Shown here one piece after another: positions 32,324-43,560 of a DNA stretch of 64,000 bases. Where the stretch lies: contig OZ234500.1 of the NCBI GenBank assembly GCA_965153455.1, positions 15,871,579 through 15,935,578 of the forward strand. Direction: 5' to 3'. This DNA comes from Sphagnum compactum (lineage: Eukaryota; Bryophyta; Sphagnopsida; Sphagnales). A program made the translations under genes and the position numbers. The notes under the pieces were generated by a model. It was not told the origin of the DNA. It made no database searches and saw only the letters and a program-made list of their open reading frames with translations. Position 1 is the stretch's first letter; the number at the start of each line of letters is the position of its first letter.

Positions 32324-35223
32324 ATGGGATCTCCAGCTGACCTTACCTTAGGGACGTCCCAGGCGCCAAGCACTAACGCAACAACCAATACTGCTGCTGC
32401 TACTACTACTACTACTGTGCTGTCAAAAAGCAGTCCATCTTCTTTTGTCGGGGACCGGCTGCAGCGCATGCGCAAACTTGAGGAGTATCTGCAATCCCTT
32501 GAAGATGAGCGACGCAAGATTGAAGCTTTCAAACGCGAACTTCCCCTCTGCATGCAGCTGCTTGATGAGAGTAAGCTTTGCCCAACAACTCCTCCAAAGA
32601 CATGATCTGGTCATATGAGGAGGAGGAGGGCTAGAAGATCTGCTCACATGGGTTTTTGGTTCTTGCAGCAATTGAGAGCTCCAAGGAGCAGCTGAGTGCG
32701 ATTCAAGCCTTGAGGCCCACAAATCTGCGAGGACCCCTGCAGCTGCTGCAGGTGGTGACCCAATCTAGCTCTCAGCAGCTGGTGCAGGATGAGAGAGACA
32801 CTAGTACTACTGTCTCCAGCCCTGCAGCAAGTGGTGGTCATCAGCGAGGAGGACTGGAGTTCATTCCCCTGAAGCGGCTATCGGAGACTCGACAGCAAAG
32901 AGATGATGAAGGTGATGATGATGATGACAGGGAGCTGGGAGATCAATCTGACTCATGCCTGGCTACTAGAGGAATTGACATTGGAAGAAAAGCTTGGATG
33001 GCAGAAGCTCAGATATGGACACAGCAGTCTGAGCCCATGGAGGTTCACCATGAGGTATCATGGATTCAACACATCAGCACACAAGGCCAAATGCCATAGC
33101 TCTTTGAAATTCTCAGTTTCTGCAAGAATGTAGATTTCTGATCTGTTTCTATGTTTACTGAGAGCCAGCTTCTGCAAAGGAGCTTCTAAGCAAAAGAGAA
33201 CTGTACTTACAATTTTGAGATTGTTGACAACTTCATCTGTGCAGAAAGAAATTTCGTCACCTGAAGATGTAGTAGGAAGGCAAGCACATTTTGGTCAGTC
33301 GCCTGAGCAGGAGCAAAGTTCAGTGACTAGCTCAAGGCTTTTCTTCAGCTCCACACAGCGTCCTGCAGGTGCATTTTTGCCATTCATTCGAGGGCGGCAG
33401 CAGGTGACTGCAGTTGCTCCCCTTTTGTCACATTCTACAAATGGGACTGGCAGTGCTGCTGCTGCAGATCTGAGTCTGTCTTCACTAGATCAGATGTCAA
33501 GTCCCACCGATGTCCATGGCTTTGGAGGAGGAGCTGAGTCGGAAGTCGGAAGCATTGATGTAGTGAGCTTGAAAACAGCGGATCAGAACCAAGCCTTGGA
33601 TGCACAGGCATACAAGGAGATGCAGGGGCCTGAGTCTAATGGAGCTTCAGGAGCTGGGAGTACCAGTGTGGGCATTATTAGTCACTCACACCGCAAGTCC
33701 CGGAGGTAAATTTCCATGCTCAAATCTGCTTGTTCTGAATCAGAATCTGCTAGGATGATGTTGTAAGAAAAGACTATCCCTTGGATCTTTGAGGACTTAC
33801 CTTGTGTCAGACCAGTCAGACAAGAGTACATGCATTTGCAATCTCTCAATCTTGAGTACTCCAGAGTTTAAGCGGTTCATTTTTGTTGATACAGGTGCTG
33901 GTCACCAGAGCTTCATCGCCGCTTTGTTTGCGCTCTTCAGCAGCTTGGCGGCTCCCAAGGTTTGTCTTCCTTTTTCATTTTCCATCACAAAAACTTCTGA
34001 AGTCTCTCTTGTCAGCTCCTCCTCAGTCTCACAAATTTTAGAGGCATTTTTACTTTTGTTGCTGGTATGGAATCTCTTTGAACTTACTAGATCTTTAGCA
34101 CCTGGAGAGACCTAGGATGATCATGCTACTTCAATGTCAGTGGGTTTGATGATTCTTGAATTTCTGCAGTTGCTACTCCAAAGCAAATTCGAGAGCTCAT
34201 GAAGGTTGATGGCCTTACAAATGATGAAGTCAAGAGCCATTTACAGGTAAAACACTCAACCTGTGTGAATACACTTCAATGACTTTTGGAAGATTCATCT
34301 GTTGGAAGAATATGGTGCATAAGATGAACCCATCATGGGATTGAGTTGGATATTCAATGTATTGCAGAAGTACCGATTGCATACAAGAAGACCGAGTCCA
34401 TCACCACAATCAGTGTCTCAACAGCCGCCACCCGCAGTTGGTAGTGTTGGGGGGCATTTGGGTTCCTCCAGAATATGCAGCAGTGGCAGCTGCTGCTGCA
34501 CAGCCGACCTCCGGAGTGTACAACCCATCACAACAGAGTGTCTATTGTCAGCCCTCTCATCCCCAAGACTACTTTGTGCACAACAACAGTACCGGATCCT
34601 CAGGTGGACAGAATGTGCATCATCATCCCCCAACGTCCTTTGAGCCCCAAAAATCGACCTCAGTGTCCCAAAGCTCACCTCAGGTTAGCTCCTCCTGCCA
34701 TCAATCTTCCTTCATTGAATTTCACACAGATCATGGATTGTGGGTATTGCCATTTCGATAAGAAGATGCATCACATGAACTGAGAGCTTCACCAATTCAG
34801 AATTTTGTCCTGGTCCCTGTGGAAGGCAAATTTGCTCTCTTGGATTGGCTTGTTAAATTCCAGAGAATGGGAGTTTTGTGCTGTATGCTTACCACGATGT
34901 GAGATTTGTTGCAGGGTCCTTTGCAGTTAACTAGTCAGCTGTCTGGAGGAGCACAAGAACCAAGCCTTGATGACAGTGGTGGAGAAGATGTGAAGTCAGA
35001 TAGTACAAGCTGGAAGGGCCGCCAGCAGGAGGACGAGGGAAAGGAGACAGCCAATGGAGCAAACAAGCAAAGCTCTGTTAGCAAAGAGGATAACAAAGCA
35101 GGGAAGTCGAGAGACAACACCCCTGGTGGTGAAATTTTTGCTGACCACAACAGTCCTGTTTTAGAACTTCAAATTTCTTGTGGCACATCTGATATCGACA
35201 TGGGTGTGAAAGATGTTGCCTGA
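32324..35223 (+). CDS. HHO: NIGT1/HRS1/HHO-type GARP (G2-like) transcription factor
   Basis: Nuclear DNA-binding protein. In flowering plants this family represses nitrate- and phosphate-starvation genes. Exons are 32324-32570, 32669-33054, 33245-33705, 33895-33959, 34170-34246, 34368-34683 and 34915-35223. The start ATG has a GCCATGGG context and begins [10 protein letters not shown], like the family's N-terminus. Residues of about 45-85 form the conserved coiled-coil/hydrophobic module ([27 protein letters not shown]). The GARP domain spans exons 3-6 ([41 protein letters not shown]). Exon 6 encodes the family block [13 protein letters not shown] and exon 7 encodes [12 protein letters not shown] and LELQIS, possibly EAR-like. 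All junctions are GT-AG and in phase, except that exon 6 carries one surplus base in the CCC at 34431-34433, which moves the GIWVPPEY part out of the GARP frame. Without it the product would be about 618 residues, longer than Arabidopsis members. As written, translation ends at 34643 and loses the C-terminal motifs. Confidence 0.9.
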
Positions 35224-35560
35224 TTTTTTTGGTGCCAGTTCAGTTCAGTTCATGTTTCACTGTTGAGCATTTGAGGTCAGTTACTGTACATAGAACAGAG
35301 TAGTCAACTGCACCTAAAATGAGTGCAGAGACTACTACAGGGCATTGCATATGCTCTCTAATTTTGTGTTTGATCACCGTGAATTGGAACTGCCAAAATT
35401 ACTGTAAATGAGACTGCAATTTATTTGAAAGTTGGAAGTCTTAAGAGTTATGACATTCAATGTCATGGTTTATCATTGCTCCTGCAGAAGAGCTATACAA
35501 TGGCATATGATTGAATTCAGGGTTCATCACCATTGGCACACTCAGCATCCAGTGCCACTG
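35224..35560 (+). other. Probable 3' UTR of the HHO gene
   Basis: Non-coding sequence after the TGA at 35221-35223. It runs towards the convergent AAA pseudogene. The poly(A) site is not certain. Confidence 0.35.
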
Positions 35561-35569
35561 TTCTTCAGG

Positions 35570-38500
35570 GTCTAAGAGGTTCTGAGCTTACCAACTCCAA
35601 AGTAGTTGTCCCTGTTATGTGCCCATCTCACAATAGTCTTCTGTCTTTCCTCTGCACACTCCAGGTATTGCTCAATGGGTGGAAGCTCTTGGAACTGTGA
35701 GTTGCCTGCTGGTCCTTGGATAAGCTGGTCAATCACATCCTTCATAAACATGGTTTTGTGTGCCAGTGATGGTGTTCAATACTGAACAGATTTGGATATC
35801 AGAAATTTAACAGAGAAGATTACAAAGATATCCGATCTTCCCTTTGTTTGCAATTTGTTTTCTATGTGGAGTGTGAAGATATATACCTTGGAAGCCCAAT
35901 GATGCTCAGCATGTTGGCATACATCATGGATGTCATGGCCAGACATGCTGCAATGTAATGCACTGGTTTTAATGGAGTGCCAAACATCATTTTGCATTCA
36001 CATTTGTGATTCTTTGATGCTGAAATCTATGACTGTGGGAACAAGGATAGTTTTCAAAAATGAAAGCTTCCTCTATCAAGTTTTGAGTTCGTTTGTCTTG
36101 GAAAGCATATTACCCCGCACTTACAGAAGCCAATGACTTCAGATCACTTTGTCTCAGATGGCAGGCATACTGTGATGCAAGTTCCTCCCCATTACTTTTA
36201 TTGGGAAGGTGAAAGGCTACTGTGGTGTCAAATTGACTATAACACCCACAAACACATATGCACATCAGAGAATGCCAGGAATTGTAAGATGGTATGCTGC
36301 CTCAAACCAATTTAAACTTCTCTGACCACTAAACTCATCATTCATGTGCTCCTACGGAGACACCATACAATCCAGCCAAATGACGGGCAGAAAGAAATAC
36401 TCTTAGTATGCTCTTACCTCAACAATGCAGGAACCAAATCTTGCTTCCTGTTGGTGGCTGCAATTATGACAATTCTCTTCTCTCGCTCAAACCCATCCAT
36501 CTGAAAGCACAAACTCAACTCCTTGTAAACATGGCAACAACCTGGACTCAATTTCAACAGTTAGAAGTATGCTGGAATCTAACAGACCTGTAAAGAGACA
36601 ACCTATACAAGTACTGCAGAATGAGATGCTTCATACATCCTTGTCTCAAGAGCACAGAGATCATTCTGCGAGCAGCTTCATGCATCTCATTATCACAGGT
36701 AGTTGCTAAAGAGTCAATCTGAAAGACCACACATGCTTTTTATTTCAAGGCAAAAACATCACTTTACAAAGTGCCAGGAGTCTCACTTCCAGGATGAAAA
36801 TTTGGATTGAACGCAACATTGAGAAGCAAAGAACTGGTCTTTTTTAAGTAAAAGAAATAGGAGTGTTTGAGCTCATCCAAGAAAATAATAGCTCCTTCTA
36901 TGAACTCATTGCCTGCACTGAAGACAGAAGCAAGTAGCCGCTCACTTTCACCACAATACTTGGACATCACCACTTCCAAAGGAACATAGAACAGTGGCAC
37001 ACTCTGCATCAGAAGAAGAATGCCACACAAAGTTTGCCAACCAAGCCAACTCTTGCAAATTGGATTAAGATGGTCTCACTGAACATCTTTCCCTAGTATG
37101 AAGCAAATTATATTGTAGACCCATTTGTTAAAATGTATTCACAAGTACTGAGAATTTCTCCAAACTTCAAATTTGAGTCAACCTCAATAGAATTGTGAGA
37201 CCACCCAACAACAAGGTCACAGATATTTCAGATCTGACAACAAAAGAACAATGAGTCGGCAAAAGAAAAGAGAATGAAACAGAAAAATCAAAACTATGTA
37301 ATGGTTTGCCATTTCAAGGACCTCAAAAAAATAACATGTATGGTATTGACCTCATACCATAAAATCCTCACTGATCAGCTCCTGGCTGTGCTTAGAGGTT
37401 AATGTCAAACATTAACCAACAAACTGAGTTTCTGTCATAAGATTCACAGTAACAGTAAAAACTCAAGCCACATTACTAGCTAACTCAACAAAGTGAAAAG
37501 GAGTAGGAACCCAAAAACCCCAAGAAGAAAGAGGAAAAGAAAAAAAATAATGAAGGAAAAACACAACCATGTCATGAGGATGAAAAGAAAGAAAAACAAG
37601 ATGGAAAACTTCAAGTGCAAGATCTTTAGATGACGAAGTGGGTTTAGATGCATATGTGATTGGGTATATAAATGCAAGGGAAGCCATTAAAAGCACACAA
37701 TTAAGCTTATATTATGATTTATGATATATGCCACAAATGATAGAGTCTTGAATCTTTGTCAAGATACATGAAGTTGGAGAAATCAGAGATGTGAAGAACT
37801 AACAAATCTCCTACAAACCTTCTTACTAACTACTAAAGAAAAAAATGAACAAGAATTAGACTGAATAAGATGATCCAAAAAATCAAACTCATAAGAGAAG
37901 AGGTCATGAGATTAGCTAAAGAGATTGCACAATCAGTATCAACTGTGATACCAAATCACTGCTTTGATAATTGTGTAATTAAATGTGAGGAACAAGTTAC
38001 CTAATACGAAACATCATGAATGGCATGTGGTTAATTTGACTCAAACTTGCATCTTGTCCCCTGAGCAACATCATCATAAATCTCTGGACTTTTTAGTGCC
38101 AACTGCACCATATGCTCTATCTCCCTATTCAACACCCCACACCCAGACATTGGTGTGTTACATGCAAATGGCATTCCATGTGCAAAATGAGAAAGTCCAG
38201 GGAAAGGTGTTCAGTGAGACCATCATTAACACCTTTTCAAAGGTCATAGTAGCCTGCAATGTTGTCCCATGAGACACACTTGCCCTCCTGGACACAGTTG
38301 CTGTCTTCTATGCCATAGAGTTTGACACCCAGAGCTTCCAGAGCTTCCAATGTCTTTGTTCTGCCTCTCAAAGGTGCTTGGTTGGAACTTGAACCTGGTG
38401 TCTCTCCTCTGGTGGACAACATTCCCTGGATTGTGTGTTGCTTTGATACTTCCATCGGCTTCCCGGAGGCCACTCATCAAAGGCACCACTTGGTCTCCAA

Positions 38501-38716
38501 TCTTGTCCAGACCCTTGTGGCAAACCATCAATATTACCCCCTCCAAGCCTTGCCCCTTCGCATTTCTCAATTCCAAGATCTAGGCCACCTGCAATGTTTA
38601 ACATGCTCACAATTGTATCCATCTCCTCAGATGTGAAATATCCTTGTTTCAGAAACTCTACTTCCTCTAGTAAACGATTGGCAATGATCACAATTACAAA
38701 GGACAAGGTAACTAGT
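35570..38716 (-). pseudogene. Decayed AAA+ ATPase gene
   Basis: Exon remnants read right to left. First come 38706-38237 in mixed frames (EEVEFLKQGYFTSEEMDTI; KLYG; CVSWDNIAGY). Then a P-loop exon, about 37060-36872 (PLFYVPLEVVMSKYCGESER, GAIIFLDE). Then 36718-36641 (NEMHEAARRMISVLLRQ), 36500-36418 (DGFEREKRIVIIAATNRKQD), 36236-36125 (FDTTVAFHLP), 35947-35887 (MSGHDIHDVCQHAE) and about 35740-35570 (LPPIEQYLECAEERQKT). This is a recognisable AAA+ ATPase with Walker B and sensor 1 retained. Damage: the Walker A GPPGTGKT is unrecognisable, apparently with a lost base; the splice donors after FLDE and after LLRQ are not GT; the arginine-finger position reads SQFD for the usual SRFD; the sensor-2 region reads SGHD for SGRD; and frames shift in the N-terminal part. 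The upstream end is cut by the copia insertion at 38717. Which AAA subfamily it came from is not settled. Confidence 0.8.
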
Positions 38717-38721
38717 GGATC

Positions 38722-38910
38722 TGTAAGATTTCTCTAAGTAGGATGATGTGATAGAGAGAAATATATGCAAATGTGAGAATGAATTTTATTATCACCAAAT
38801 TGAGAGAGATAAAGGAAAAAATGACATGACATGAAAGGTTATGACTGTTCATGAAAGCTCTCTAGAAAGTTATGTTCAACTTAATCTAAATGTTGAATTA
38901 TCATCCAACA
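38722..38910 (-). repeat. Copia 3' LTR (189 bp)
   Basis: On the minus strand it runs from TGTTGGATGATAATTCAACA to CTTACA. It lacks 11 bp present near the end of the other LTR. It is adjacent to the polypurine tract at 38911-38920. Confidence 0.92.
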
Positions 38911-39049
38911 CCCTCCCTTAATGAAAATGTTTAGAACTATTCTATTGAATGTCTTAGTCCAATAGCATCACAACATATGTCATGCTTAGGCTTTGGAAGC
39001 GCCTTTGTGAAAACATCAGCCCACTTGTTTTCAAGGAACAATAAAATAA

Positions 39050-40451
39050 CTCAAGCTCCTTATTTTTCACTTTTTTTCAAAGGAAATGATACCAAATTTT
39101 ATTATGTTTGGTGCGCTCATGGAATCGGGGATTTAAAGTCAAGGCAATATACGATTGATTATCACAATGTAATGATAAAGGTTTTGATTGTGGAAATCCT
39201 AAATCATTGAATGATTGATGAAGTCACATGGCTTCTTTTGCAGCTGAAGTAGTAGATATATACTCAAATTCGATAGATGAGAGAGCAACTGTTGTTTGCT
39301 TTCTACTTTGCCATGATATTGCCCCCCCACCAAATAAGAAAACATACCTAGAGGTGGACTTACGAGGCTCGAGGTCTCCAGCCCAATCGGCATTTGTCCA
39401 ACCTTAAGGGAATTTTTGCTTAGCATCTATAGAATAGAAAATTCCCCAAGTATTCAAATGTTTCATGTAACAAGGATTCTTTTGACAACATCCCAATGTA
39501 ATGGACCGGGATTGGCCATAAATTAAGCACAAAGACTAACCACATATGCAAGGTCTGGCCGAATACTAGTAACTAAGTACATAAGTTTACCAACAATAGT
39601 TGCATATGGAACATCTTGCATGTCAAGTTGTTCAGTAGGAATAATGAGACTCACTGTTTTTGTGAGCTTAGCTCCAGAAAGCTTTTCGGGGTAGAAACAA
39701 GCTTACAATCACTCATGTCAAATTGTGTAAGGATATCCAAAATATACTTGTCTTGTGTGAGTAAAATGGATTTTAATTCCTTCCACCACATCACTTGAAT
39801 ACCAAGGCAATAGGATAAATCACCACTATCAACCATGGCAAACTCATTGGCCAATTCGGCTTTGGATTGTTCAAGGTATGCCAAGTTAGGTGAAACAATC
39901 ATCGAATCATCGACGTATAGACCAAAAAGGATGAAAGTTTCATCTTTTGTTTTTTGAATGTAAACATTAGGATTTCCATTACATTTATTGTATCCTAGAA
40001 GCAAAAGATGAGTGGTGAACCATTCATACCACATATGAGGACTTTGTTTCAAACCATAAAAGGTTTTCAATAATCGACACACCTTGGTTTCTTGACCAAC
40101 AAATACATAACCTAGTGGTTGTTGCATAAAAATTTCTTCATTGAGATGATCATGAAAAAAAAAAAATTGCACATCCATTTGATGGATATGATAATCATAA
40201 ATGGCAATTAAAGCAATGAAATTGTGAAAAGAAGTAATCTTGGCCATAAGAAAAAATGTTCCACCATAATCAAGCCCTTCGACTTGAGAAAACCATGTAG
40301 GCACAAGTCGAGATTTATATCTTGCAATGATTCCATCAACATGATACTTGCACTTGAAAAACCATCTGCAAGTAACCATGGACCGATTTGGAAGTAAATC
40401 CTCTAAGCTCCATGTATTGTTAAAGATTAAGGATTGATATTCAGCATCCAA
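39050..40451 (-). pseudogene. Copia reverse transcriptase and RNase H region
   Basis: The frame 40451-39651 begins in the RT domain (NTWSLEDLLP, WFFKCKYHVDG) and holds the catalytic LYVDD. Further left, another frame carries the copia RNase H signature (KSTSRYVFLFGGG, SWQSRKQTTVALSS at about 39400-39250). Stop codons and frame changes separate the parts. The stop just upstream of the RT start (near 40456) replaces the residue after GQW. It would have copied element RNA in virus-like particles; it is non-functional now. Confidence 0.88.
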
Positions 40452-40457
40452 GGCAAC

Positions 40458-41964
40458 TTACCATTGTCCAACATCAAGTGTTGATAAAGCAACAACAGTT
40501 GAGGTTGGGTCATCAACATGAGATGCAAGTGTTTGTGCAAAGAAATTATTATGTTTTGGTTGTGTGAAATCCGTATCTTGGTACTTTGTGGAAAGATATT
40601 GACCTTTTGTTGATTGTTGTGAAGTTTTAAGTGGTTGAGTGGAAAGTACTTGTGAAGTCATGAAGGAATTAGCATCATCCACATTTGGAGCAATTTCATA
40701 AATATCATCAAAATCAAATGGGAAAGAACTTGAAGAATGTTCCATTGGGAGAGAAGTAACAAATTGTGTAAGAGTACTTGGACCAATAGGTTGCAACATT
40801 AATGGTGGTGGAAGAACCGAAGGAATGTCATCCTGATTAAGAGCTGGAAAATAACCATCTTCAAACTAATAAGTAGTATGGTCATGGTCATCCATTAATG
40901 GCATTGGATTTGATTCCAACTTTGACATAGAAATGAGAATTGTAAAAACATTTGTGGATTTAAAAGGTAATACCACATAATGTTCATCAAATATCACATC
41001 CCGACTATAGATTGATTTTCGTGTGGCTTGGTTATATAATTTATAACCCTTCACTCCAACATTTTCACCATATCTAATAATTACACATTGAATGGATTTC
41101 GGTTCAAATTTTCTTCATGTGTCATCAAGGACATGGGCATAAGCAATACATTCGAACACTTTAAGGTGATGAAAAATAGGTTTTTTACCCCTCCAACATT
41201 CATATGGAATTTTCCCACTAAAGATTAAAGTATAAGATTGATTTTGAAAATAACATGTTATAGCAATGGCTTTTCCCCAAAAAGATTTTGACGATTTGGT
41301 GAATTGTAACATACTTTGAACAAATTCCATTGAAGTCTTTTTTTTTTGTTCAAAAATTCCATTTTTTTGTGGGGAATAAAAATTTGTAAATTGACTAGCA
41401 ATTCCATGCAATTCACAAAATGCATTAAAAACTCCAAATGTAAATTCACCACCATTATGAGAACGAAGCATTTTGATTTTCTTTCCAATTTGATTCTCCA
41501 CAAATGCTTTACAGGCTTGAAAAATGGCAAAGACATTTGATTTTTTGACGAATGAAATAAACAATAGTCAATCGAGAATAGTCATCAATGAAAACAACAA
41601 AGTACTTGGCACCACCATGAGTTGGTGTTTGCATTGGACCACAAAGGTCCGTGTGTACCAACTTCGATAATTCTATTGAACATGAATTGGATTTAGAAGG
41701 GAAATTTGACACATGATGTTTGCCAAGTATGCATCCTTCACATATTGGAAGGTTTATTATTGCCCCACTAGTCCCTGTCACCAATTGAGAATTTTGAATT
41801 TTTTTGATGGCATGTAAATGTAAATGCCCCAAGTGATGATGCCATAAGATACTTTGCAATGTTGGTGTTGTGGTAATGGCAAAAATATTGGATGTAACAT
41901 TGGATGTGTTGGTTGAACATGCCACACCAACACCAAATGGATAAAGTTGCTTTCTTGTTGGCAA
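40458..41964 (-). pseudogene. Copia integrase region
   Basis: Between 41964 and 41115 lie the integrase zinc-binding part (WHHHLGHLHLHAIKK, CEGCILGK), the first catalytic Asp context (VHTDLCGPM), the second (VFIDDYSR) and the Glu context (NGIFEQKKKTS). The pieces overlap in different frames (41964-41509, 41564-41115), showing at least one frameshift. 41054-40458 is the variable linker before RT, also broken. Confidence 0.88.
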
Positions 41965-42274
41965 TGGAAAATAAATTGTTTACCATTTTGATCCATTGAT
42001 TCGATGACACAATGATTATTAAAAAATTCCATGTTACTATGTCCTCTGTTGGTGGCTTTACTAATAGAAAGTAAATTCTTCTTCAATGTTGGCACATGCA
42101 TAACATTTGTGACATTCGTAATTTGACCAATAGAAACTTGTATCAAAATAATGGCAACACTGGCCACGTGGCTTTCAATATCATCTCCCATATAAACTAT
42201 GAGAGAAGTGGTCATTGGTTTATATTCTTGAAACCAATCCCTTCTAGATGTCATGTATTGAGTGGCACCTATGT

Positions 42275-43108
42275 TTAAGTACCATATGTCATTGTAACTT
42301 TGTTGTGATTCCTCCCCAACAATAGATAATTATATTGGGGGGAAGAAGAATTATCTTGTGTAGGAGCATTAGCATTGGCTTGGGGTTTGTTGATCCCATT
42401 AGCTCGATCATACTTGCATTTCTTGCAAGCAGGGGCTATGTGGCCCTTCTTCCTACAATAATGACAGGTCTTGTCCTTGTAAAACTCTTTGTTATTGTTT
42501 GTCAATCGAGTAATACTTGATAAAACATTGTGAAAATTTTGGTTTTTATCTCCATTGATTTTTCCTTTATTTCCAACAAACAAGGCAGTAGATTTACTAA
42601 AATTATTATTTGATGTTTGTTTCATGGTGGATTCTTGAAAAATTTTGCCCAATAATTCAACAAGTGTTTGATTTGGTGTACTATTTTGAGTAGTAACAAA
42701 TGGCCACCATGAGGGTGGGAGTGAAGCAAGGAGGGATGTAACTTGTAATGATTAAGGAATTACAAGTCTTGCCACAATAGCTTCATCTAGGGCACCTTGC
42801 CACTCTTCTAGGAACTCAGTCATTGACTGTGATTTAGATAGAGAAAGAGAGAATATGCACTTATGGATCCCAACTTGGGAAGCATTATGTTTGTGTTCAT
42901 AGGTTGATTTAAGTTTGGCCCATATTTGTTGAAATGTTTTCAAAGATATGATCATTTGGATTTGATGATTTCCATAATGGATAATCAAGTCAGAACGTGC
43001 TTTCAAGTCTCTAAACTTCCAAGCAACTTGAGATACTAGATCAGTAGCTCCTATGTGAGGGTTAGTTCCATCAACCACTCCCCAAAGACTAAATTGACTT
43101 AAAAGCAT
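42275..43108 (-). pseudogene. Copia gag with CCHC zinc knuckle
   Basis: 43108-42752 is the gag/UBN2-like part (TFQQIWAKLKSTYEHK, MTEFLEEWQGALDE). 42652-42275 carries the CCHC knuckle CHYCRKKGHIAPAC. A stop separates them. The protease segment follows in 42254-41778, where the usual active-site DTG/DSG context is not clear. Confidence 0.85.
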
Positions 43109-43306
43109 TTCAATTTTTATGGACCAAATGGAAAAAATTGTGCTACTAAGCTTATCAATCTAGTAAGCCCTTGTTGCAGGAAAAAAGAAGCTGCCATTTG
43201 GATATGGTGAAATCCTTGAACTAACCTTACCCTTCTATTCTTTTAACAACAAATTAGTTATAGATTCATAAGCATTTATGGATTAAAAATGCTCTAATAG
43301 GTACCA

Positions 43307-43506
43307 TGTAAGATTTCTCTAAATATCCAAACATAAGGATGATGTGATAGAGAGAAATATATGCACATGTAAGAATGAATTTTATTATCACCAAATTGAG
43401 AAAAATAAAAGAAGCAATGACATGACATGAAAGGTTATGACTATTCATGGAAGTTTTCCAGCAAGTTATGTCCAGCTTAATCTAAATGTTAAATTATCAT
43501 CCAACA
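43307..43506 (-). repeat. Copia 5' LTR (200 bp)
   Basis: It matches the LTR at 38722-38910 along its length, with an extra 11 bp near 43325 and about 17 substitutions, most of them transitions. Confidence 0.92.
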
Positions 43507-43511
43507 GGATC

Positions 43512-43560
43512 TTCATAAACCAAATTGTAAATTAGCCAACCTTTACATGATTACTTTGAT
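43512..43560 (-). pseudogene. Possible upstream continuation of the AAA pseudogene
   Basis: Read on the minus strand, the flank beyond the copia element gives LIYNLVYEDP. Removing the element and one GGATC copy joins this in frame to LVTLSFVIVIIANRLLEE on the other side. This suggests the insertion fell inside an exon. The match is short, so confidence is moderate. Confidence 0.4.

Larger units (their letters stand above)
38717..43511 (-). mobile_element. Ty1/copia LTR retrotransposon, complete but decayed
   Basis: It has two LTRs (38722-38910 and 43307-43506), each TGTTGG...TACA on the minus strand. It is bounded by the identical 5-bp duplication GGATC (38717-38721 and 43507-43511). A polypurine tract, TAAGGGAGGG on the minus strand, lies directly inside the left LTR. 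Inside the right LTR a TGGTA... sequence is a weak match to an initiator-Met tRNA primer site. The coding order gag, protease region, integrase, reverse transcriptase, RNase H (right to left) is the copia order. The LTRs differ at about 17 positions plus an 11-bp indel by eye, so the insertion is old. It sits in the upstream part of the AAA pseudogene. Confidence 0.95.
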
